Positions 6,689 to 10,962 of a stretch of 10,962 bases of DNA are shown here, piece after piece. The notes under the pieces are model-generated. The model was not told the DNA's origin. It did no database searches and saw only the letters and a list, made by a program, of their open reading frames with translations. Each line of letters opens with the position of its first letter. The stretch's first letter is position 1. The translations under genes and the position numbers were made by a program. The DNA comes from Prevotellaceae bacterium (GTDB taxonomy: Bacteria; Bacteroidota; Bacteroidia; Bacteroidales; UBA932). The DNA is taken from contig JAISRS010000473.1 in the NCBI GenBank assembly GCA_031273485.1, positions 1-10,962 of the forward strand, written 5' to 3'.

Positions 6689-7357
6689 TTAAAATTTTTT
6701 AACATCCTCATACGTTCTGTATATAGTCTGTTCAAATCCGTTAAGGTCTTTGTAGGTTATTGCAACGATTTTAAATTGGCGTTTAACTGTTAATTCGTTT
6801 AATTTTACGGCAATAGCGGTTCTGCACAATACACCTTTGGTATCGCCTTTTGCGTCGTGTCTAAAATTGAGGAAAATAGTATCGCTTTCGGTGTTTGAAG
6901 GTTGCAGAACCAAGGCGTATTCATGGTTTTTAATTTCATCCTGATTTTTTGCTCTGATTCTGAAATCGAACGTTAAAAAGTTTTGAGCAATCCATGCCGA
7001 CCAGATATCAATTCCGTCTTCATTAATATTCGACGCATCTTGCAGAGGAACAGACAGAATATTAGTTACGCGGTATGGTAATATTTTCAACGTATCGTTG
7101 GTTTTATTCATATTTTCAATTGTATAAGACACCCAAACTCTGCTGTCTTTTGTGGTGATTGAAGATATTGGTTGAGTTGAAATTAGAGTTTCTCCGGCGT
7201 CATCTCTTATATAAAGGTCGCCGTTGCGGAACTGTTCCACAACTCCAAAAGCTTCATTGTAATCATTAGACTCCTCAAGAGTACACGAAAACAGATTTAA
7301 ACTTAGTACAGAGCAAATTATAAATAAATTTTTTATCCAAATTTTTCCGGTTGTCAT
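6689..7357 (-). CDS. NigD-like lipoprotein
   Basis: A 222-residue predicted lipoprotein: the signal IWIKNLFIICSVLSLNLFSC has a hydrophobic core and a lipobox with Cys25. Residues of about 35-112 form the small N-terminal beta domain expected of NigD-like proteins (AFGVVEQFRNGDLYIRDDAGETL, then RVWVSYTIE), and about 118-215 form the C-terminal beta-sandwich (WSAWIAQNFLTFDFRI, EYALVLQP, DTIFLNFRHDAKGD, FKIVAITYKDLNGFEQTIYRTYED). The C-terminal domain resembles the protein fragment at the window start. Family function is unresolved; an envelope or surface role is inferred from lipidation. The ATG at 7357 is the natural start. No TAnnTTTG promoter was found in the 119 bp to the MITE-like element, so transcription may come from the propeller genes or from within the element. 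Confidence 0.8.
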   Translation of the reverse strand: MTTGKIWIKNLFIICSVLSLNLFSCTLEESNDYNEAFGVVEQFRNGDLYIRDDAGETLISTQPISSITTKDSRVWVSYTIENMNKTNDTLKILPYRVTNILSVPLQDASNINEDGIDIWSAWIAQNFLTFDFRIRAKNQDEIKNHEYALVLQPSNTESDTIFLNFRHDAKGDTKGVLCRTAIAVKLNELTVKRQFKIVAITYKDLNGFEQTIYRTYEDVKKF

Positions 7358-7476
7358 TTGTTTATATTTTTAACTTCCATTTGTTTCGCTAAATATTTAC
7401 ACTTAAAAATATAGCTACTGCTAAGACGATAAAACGGTAAAAAATGTTGCATTACGTTTGATTAGATATTATTTAT

Positions 7477-7606
7477 GGGAACTTCTAAAAACTTGATTTT
7501 TCAAGGCAGACAAGATTTTAAACCGCAGTTTAACAATTGTAAATGAGGATTTAAAAATTAATAAAATTGACATTGAACGCCGAAAAAGCAATTTTTAGGA
7601 GTTCCC
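7477..7606. mobile_element. MITE-like 130-bp element with 15-bp terminal inverted repeats
   Basis: GGGAACTTCTAAAAA (7477-7491) is the inverted counterpart of TTTTTAGGAGTTCCC (7592-7606), 14 of 15 positions matching. The interior is AT-rich and non-coding with smaller hairpins, such as CTTGA-TTTT-TCAAG at 7492-7505 directly beside the left end. The size and TIRs fit a miniature non-autonomous transposable element. No clear target-site duplication is seen: the left flank reads TTTAT and the right flank TAATG. No transposase is present in the window. It separates the NigD-like gene from the propeller gene. Confidence 0.55.
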
Positions 7607-7625
7607 TAATGACTTTTGCCAACCG

Positions 7626-7656
7626 ATAAGTATGCTTTTTTCATTTTCATACTTAT
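7626..7656. other. Hairpin over the 3' end of the propeller gene
   Basis: ATAAGTATG (7626-7634) and CATACTTAT (7648-7656) make a perfect 9-bp stem with a 13-nt loop, overlapping the stop codon of the minus-strand propeller gene. No T tract follows on the minus strand, so it is a weak terminator candidate at best; it could protect the mRNA 3' end. Confidence 0.3.
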
Positions 7657-8777
7657 TTTAAAGTTGTTATCATAACACATGGATTATCATCAAAATCACA
7701 AGTTATCAGTATTTTCTGCAAATTTTCATCTATTTGCTCTATAGGAATTTTATTTTTTTCTATATGTTTTTTAAAGTTATATGCATAAAATACTGTGAGT
7801 AACTTATTATCTTCCGTTAAATTATCTACGCCAAACACGGCGGGACCTTTTACATTTGCAAAACTGTTGCCAATATTAAATCCTGTCTTTTCATTTTTCA
7901 GATATACAACATGTCCGAATTTATCGTTATAGCTACCGGTAAGGAATAAATAATCTGTACTTTCCATTACTTTGGATATTTCATTTTTACCGCTTATTCG
8001 ATTTGTATATCCATCCTGCGGAAGTAATTTGTTCTCATATTTCAAACGGTATTTTTCAATAATTGTTTTTTCATTAACGATTTTGTAAATAACATCATTT
8101 CGACATTCCCAAAATGTGAGAGTATCGTTTACATTTTGAAAAAACGAGCGCGTATGTGTCGCTATACTGCCAACTTGAGATTGATCTATCTTATATTCGG
8201 ATACCAGAAAATCCGTAATTTTATTTAAATCCCCTGTGTATATGGATATTCGACAGTCATTATTGCGTACAAATTCGGGATAATTATATTGAGCTGCTAT
8301 TAAGGAATCATTTAAAACCGCAAATTTATCAGGATGCGACATCATCCTCTTTTCAAGAAGAACTCTACCGTTTAAATCATATTTAATGATTTTCAATTGC
8401 ATTCGATCCATTGTATATATGGCTGAATCGGATACAAGAAAGTCCAATATGGTGATATACTCGCCCGGACCCTGTCCTCTTCTGCCTATTTTTCGAATAA
8501 ATTTTCCTGACATATCATACATAAGAATATTCGGCGTATTATCCAAAATAAAAATGTTCCCGTTTTTTATTTTGATTTGTCTTATCTCACCTGTCAAAGA
8601 TTCCTCCGAAGTTTCAAGTTGGATATAATTAATCTGTGAAGAAATTTCGGAAATGTCCATCTTTCTGTCATTTCCAAAACATGCCGCAACATCAATATCC
8701 TTTTCAGTATCAGCAACAGTATGTTTACACGAAAAGGCAACAGTAAAAACAATAAATATATATATCAGATGTTTCAT
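7653..8777 (-). CDS. 6-bladed beta-propeller lipoprotein (BF3090-like)
   Basis: A 374-residue predicted lipoprotein: MKHLIYIFIVFTVAFSC with lipobox Cys17. It has the pattern of Bacteroidetes 6-bladed beta-propeller proteins: INYIQLET at about 49-56, then repeated blade units such as IKIKNGNIFILDNTPNILMYDMSGKFIRKIG (about 68-98), and the hallmark GQGPGEY at 101-107. Further blades follow (SDSAIYTMDRMQLKIIKYDLNGRVL; SLIAAQYNYPEFVR; VIYKIVNEKTIIEKYRLKYEN). These proteins are abundant in gut Bacteroidetes and of unknown function; ligand binding at the surface or in the periplasm is inferred only from the fold. It is a paralogue of the gene at 8865-9968, which lies 87 bp upstream on the same strand, and has no promoter of its own that I can see, so the pair is probably one transcript. 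The ATG at 8777 is well placed for the signal peptide. Confidence 0.82.
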   Translation of the reverse strand: MKHLIYIFIVFTVAFSCKHTVADTEKDIDVAACFGNDRKMDISEISSQINYIQLETSEESLTGEIRQIKIKNGNIFILDNTPNILMYDMSGKFIRKIGRRGQGPGEYITILDFLVSDSAIYTMDRMQLKIIKYDLNGRVLLEKRMMSHPDKFAVLNDSLIAAQYNYPEFVRNNDCRISIYTGDLNKITDFLVSEYKIDQSQVGSIATHTRSFFQNVNDTLTFWECRNDVIYKIVNEKTIIEKYRLKYENKLLPQDGYTNRISGKNEISKVMESTDYLFLTGSYNDKFGHVVYLKNEKTGFNIGNSFANVKGPAVFGVDNLTEDNKLLTVFYAYNFKKHIEKNKIPIEQIDENLQKILITCDFDDNPCVMITTLK

Positions 8778-8864
8778 AATAATAAAAATTATCGCAACTG
8801 CTCATATATCATTTACAATTTGCATCTTAGCCAAACAATTCAAAGCGTCAAAGACATTTAGACC

Positions 8865-9968
8865 TTATTTTAAATCCAAGATTCTTAATATCGGATTATC
8901 ATCTTCTTGCAGATTTTTTATTGATTTGGGAATTTTGTTCTTGTTTTCTTCTTTATCAAAGAAATATACTGTGGAAATGGGATTAATTATTCTGTTATCT
9001 TTAATCTCTGCAAGATACCCAAGTGAAAAACCAATATCGTCAAGGTCATTCTCAAATTTATCTACCTGCTTCAATTCTTTGGTGGACAGATCGTACATAA
9101 CCATAAACGGCTTCTTTTTGTTTCCGTAATACAGAAACAGCCGGTTGTTGTGGATGGCAAAATCGTAAATGACTACTCCATTGGCAAGAGCATCTCTATA
9201 TTTTGCTAAATCATCGACGTCTTCGGGATTTACCGCATATTGCCCTCTGTTGATTATGAACTCCGGTATTACCCCGTTTTCGTCAATGGAAAATATTGTA
9301 TCCTGAAGAGGAGGATAATAGTAAATTTTGTCTCCATATACTTTGAATTTAGGCTCATGAATAAATGGAGAGAACGATTTCATATTCACCGTGCGGTAGT
9401 GCAATACCTTCTGTTGCTCTCCCGTTTCGTCCAAAAGAATCAATTCGGCGACAGGTTTTCCGTATTCTCCCCTGATTAGAGGGTCTTTATAGCATATAAA
9501 TCCGGCAGGCGATTTCAGGGTATAGGTTGCGCCTCGAGGCGCCTTGATTGATTTCAGATATTTATTATCAAAACTATATACAAGTATTTGTGAACGCATA
9601 TTATCAAACAGGTAGATATACTTATCGTCCACGTCGCAATCAACTAATTGGTTATATTCGCCCGGGCCTTGTCCCTTGTTGGATATTTTATGCAGAAATT
9701 TTCCCTGTTTGTCGAACATATACAGGTGTTCATCCCTGACAAGGAAATAATCCTTCGTTGATATCACCTCCTTGACGTAAGAAATCAGGGCAGTATCGGT
9801 AGTTTCCAGCGGAATATACTGCATATTGGTAAGCATGTCGCTTGCCTTTAATGTTACAGCGCTTAATTCCTGTACCAAATCAATATCATACGCTTTACGC
9901 GAATCGGAACATCCTGTCAAAATGCCGATTATTAACAGACTAAAACAAATTTTTTTTAATGTTTTCAT
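8865..9968 (-). CDS. 6-bladed beta-propeller lipoprotein (BF3090-like), first of the pair
   Basis: A 367-residue predicted lipoprotein: MKTLKKICFSLLIIGILTGC with a canonical lipobox (LTGC, Cys20). It shares the family signature with its downstream neighbour: MQYIPLETTD (49-58) matches INYIQLETSE, and KGQGPGEY (98-105) matches RGQGPGEY at nearly the same position. Blade-like repeats are VISTKDYFLVRDEHLYMFDKQGKFLHKIS, DKYIYLFDNMRSQILVYSFDNKYLKSI and DKIYYYPPLQDTIFSID. Function is unknown. A promoter candidate lies about 155 bp upstream, making this the likely first gene of a minus-strand unit. Divergence from the second copy is substantial, so the duplication is not recent. The start ATG at 9968 opens straight into the signal peptide. 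Confidence 0.84.
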   Translation of the reverse strand: MKTLKKICFSLLIIGILTGCSDSRKAYDIDLVQELSAVTLKASDMLTNMQYIPLETTDTALISYVKEVISTKDYFLVRDEHLYMFDKQGKFLHKISNKGQGPGEYNQLVDCDVDDKYIYLFDNMRSQILVYSFDNKYLKSIKAPRGATYTLKSPAGFICYKDPLIRGEYGKPVAELILLDETGEQQKVLHYRTVNMKSFSPFIHEPKFKVYGDKIYYYPPLQDTIFSIDENGVIPEFIINRGQYAVNPEDVDDLAKYRDALANGVVIYDFAIHNNRLFLYYGNKKKPFMVMYDLSTKELKQVDKFENDLDDIGFSLGYLAEIKDNRIINPISTVYFFDKEENKNKIPKSIKNLQEDDNPILRILDLK

Positions 9969-10226
9969 ATATATGGGGTTTTTATATTATAATATTCTAT
10001 CTATCTTTTTATTTGAGTATAACCAAACACAAAAATTATTTGAATAAAAATATGCTCTAAAATCGTTTTCAATAATTTTTTTGTCATACTCAATTACTTG
10101 GAAAAAAGTCAACATTTTTTTCGCAAATGTAGTATTTAATTTCAGTAATTTACAAATTTAATTTCAATTAATTTATATATCACATGTAATCAGGCTATAA
10201 AAATTTTTCAATAGGCGCAAAAGTGA
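9969..10226. other. AT-rich leader and spacer of the propeller pair
   Basis: No coding potential is visible. The stretch is very AT-rich (roughly 22% G+C by eye) and holds the minus-strand promoter candidate at 10124-10156 plus an AT palindrome (TATTATAATA near 9986-9995). The inferred untranslated leader of about 150 nt is long enough for regulatory structure, but I see no strong G-C stem in it. Confidence 0.5.
10124..10156 (-). promoter_or_regulatory. Bacteroidetes-type promoter for the propeller gene pair
   Basis: On the minus strand TTTG (10156 to 10153) is followed after 21 nt by TACATTTG (10131 to 10124), a match to TAnnTTTG. The start would be near 10117, giving an untranslated leader of about 150 nt to the ATG at 9968. 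Confidence 0.6.
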
Positions 10227-10591
10227 GGCTAAATCTTATTTTGAGGTGCTATAGATTGAGTTCTTTTCGTTCGGTATAGCGATAGCCCGAAGGGCTTAAT
10301 TTTCATAACCGCAGGTCATCGACCTGCGGAAGTAACCTATCCAACAACTGCCTGAAAGGCAGGACTGACATAGTCAAAGGCATGACTGACACGTAAATTG
10401 AAATAATAATAATTTGTACGGCCTTTCAGGCAGTAGTGTGAGAGGGCGTTTCCGCAGGTCGATGACCTGCGGTTATGAAAATCAAGCCCTTCGGGCTGTC
10501 GTTACACCTAAGCTAAGCAGACTACCGTTCTACGTAGCGTCATTGCTACGGTGCAGCCGGAAGCAATAGCGCCTCAAAATAAGATTTAGCC
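10227..10591. repeat. 365-bp nested palindromic element with 26-bp terminal inverted repeats
   Basis: The ends are inverted repeats of 26 bp (10227-10252 and 10566-10591, about 25 positions matching; outer motif GGCTAAATCTTATTTTGAGG). Inside are a 57-bp arm pair (10273-10329 against 10452-10508, 53 matches) and a 14-bp pair (10347-10360 against 10421-10434). The arms contain local palindromes of their own: AGCCCGAAGGGCT, CCGCAGGTC-ATC-GACCTGCGG and CTGCCT-GAA-AGGCAG, plus CGTAGC-GTCATT-GCTACG (10533-10550) in the right half. The whole can fold into one long cruciform or a row of small hairpins. It encodes no plausible protein and its GC is well above the flanks. It resembles a MITE or a REP/BIME-type intergenic mosaic. 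No clear target-site duplication is visible. Confidence 0.75.
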
Positions 10592-10648
10592 GAAATTTGT
10601 GTAACCCGTAAAAAAATCCGTGGAGAAAAAGAAAATTCGTGATTCGAA
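10592..10648. other. Spacer with a second copy of ATTCGTG-type phrases
   Basis: Immediately after the palindromic element, AATCCGTGG and AAATTCGTGATTCGAATTAC echo the degenerate phrases at about 450-560. TTCGTGATTCGAATT includes the short palindrome ATTCGAAT. This sits directly downstream of the cardiolipin synthase stop; no clear terminator was seen. Confidence 0.35.
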
Positions 10649-10962
10649 TTACAGCAAAGGAGTGAGCAGTCTGGCAAGACCTTCGATAGTGGTTTTATAT
10701 CCGGGTCTGTTTTCCCATTTTTCGGGATTAACCTGTTTGCTATTATTTTGGATATCCATTTGGAAGGATTTTTCCAATTGTCTGGTAACATTTTCGTCGT
10801 ATATAATTGATATTACTTCAAAATTATGTTCAAAGCTTCTCATATCTATATTTGCCGAACCCACTGCCGACAAATGTCCGTCGGCGGTGATATATTTGGA
10901 GTGATTGAATCCTTTGGTATAAAGATATATTTTGACGCCTGCATCCATCAGTTCGCTCAGAT
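10649..10962 (-). CDS. cls: Cardiolipin synthase (phospholipase D family), C-terminal part
   Basis: The reading frame ends at TAA (10651 to 10649) and stays open to the window edge, so the start lies beyond it. The visible part covers about the last 103 residues: ...LSELMDAGVKIYLYTKGFNHSKYITADGHLSAVGSANIDMRSFEHNFE..., which contains the second HKD motif of phospholipase D enzymes: HSK, four residues, Asp, then GSANID. The enzyme condenses two phosphatidylglycerols into cardiolipin at the inner membrane, using one His from each of two HKD motifs; the first motif is off-window. The C-terminal tail (SFQMDIQNNSKQVNPEKWENRPGYKTTIEGLARLLTPLL) is the usual basic/amphipathic end of bacterial Cls. An internal ATG at 10948 is not the real start. 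Confidence 0.88.
   Translation of the reverse strand, partial: LSELMDAGVKIYLYTKGFNHSKYITADGHLSAVGSANIDMRSFEHNFEVISIIYDENVTRQLEKSFQMDIQNNSKQVNPEKWENRPGYKTTIEGLARLLTPLL

Noticed and set aside
8653..9129. 158-codon plus-strand frame across the junction of the two propeller genes
   Set aside because: Low-complexity Ser/Ile/Phe-rich translation made mostly of reverse complement of two well-supported lipoprotein genes; no promoter.
10227..10591. CRISPR array in the hairpin-rich region
   Set aside because: The repeats are inverted, differ from one another and are not spaced by unique segments of constant length; no cas gene is near.
1..10962. A multi-gene defence or biosynthetic system
   Set aside because: Apart from the RNA ligase no nuclease, toxin, methylase, reverse transcriptase or biosynthetic enzyme is present; the remaining genes are housekeeping or envelope lipoproteins.

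Overview
The window looks like chromosomal DNA of a Bacteroidetes member, probably of the order Bacteroidales. Four things support this. Candidate promoters fit the Bacteroidetes sigma pattern (TTG about 19-21 nt upstream of TAnnTTTG). Most genes lack a Shine-Dalgarno sequence. NigD-like lipoproteins and BF3090-like 6-bladed beta-propeller lipoproteins are present. The ExbB/ExbD/TonB set is of the Bacteroidetes type. Coding DNA is moderately AT-rich and most spacers are strongly AT-rich.

Layout. (1) 1-255, plus strand: the C-terminal end of a NigD-like protein, closed by a good terminator. (2) 577-2034, minus strand: a penicillin-binding protein 4 (S13 D-Ala-D-Ala carboxypeptidase). Divergent from it, 2133-4183, plus strand, is an exbB-exbD-tonB cluster that energises outer-membrane TonB-dependent transport; tonB appears to have its own extra promoter. 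(3) 4415-6275, plus strand: hpt, adk and a short ATP-dependent RNA ligase. (4) 6276-6688 is a gene-poor stretch of unusually high GC for a spacer. (5) 6689-9968, minus strand: three predicted lipoproteins, namely a full-length NigD-like protein and two paralogous 6-bladed beta-propeller proteins. A 130-bp MITE-like inverted-repeat element lies between the NigD-like gene and the propeller pair. (6) 10227-10591: a 365-bp nested palindromic element. (7) 10649 to the window end, minus strand: the C-terminal part of a cardiolipin synthase.

Functionally this is mostly cell-envelope housekeeping (peptidoglycan trimming, TonB energisation, surface lipoproteins, cardiolipin synthesis) plus purine salvage and nucleotide balance (Hpt, Adk). 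I found no CRISPR array, tRNA, rRNA, transposase or integrase. The most unusual parts are the 365-bp nested palindrome, the 130-bp MITE-like element, the stem-loop element ahead of hpt, and the RNA ligase placed directly after hpt-adk. I see no convincing new multi-gene defence or biosynthetic system here.
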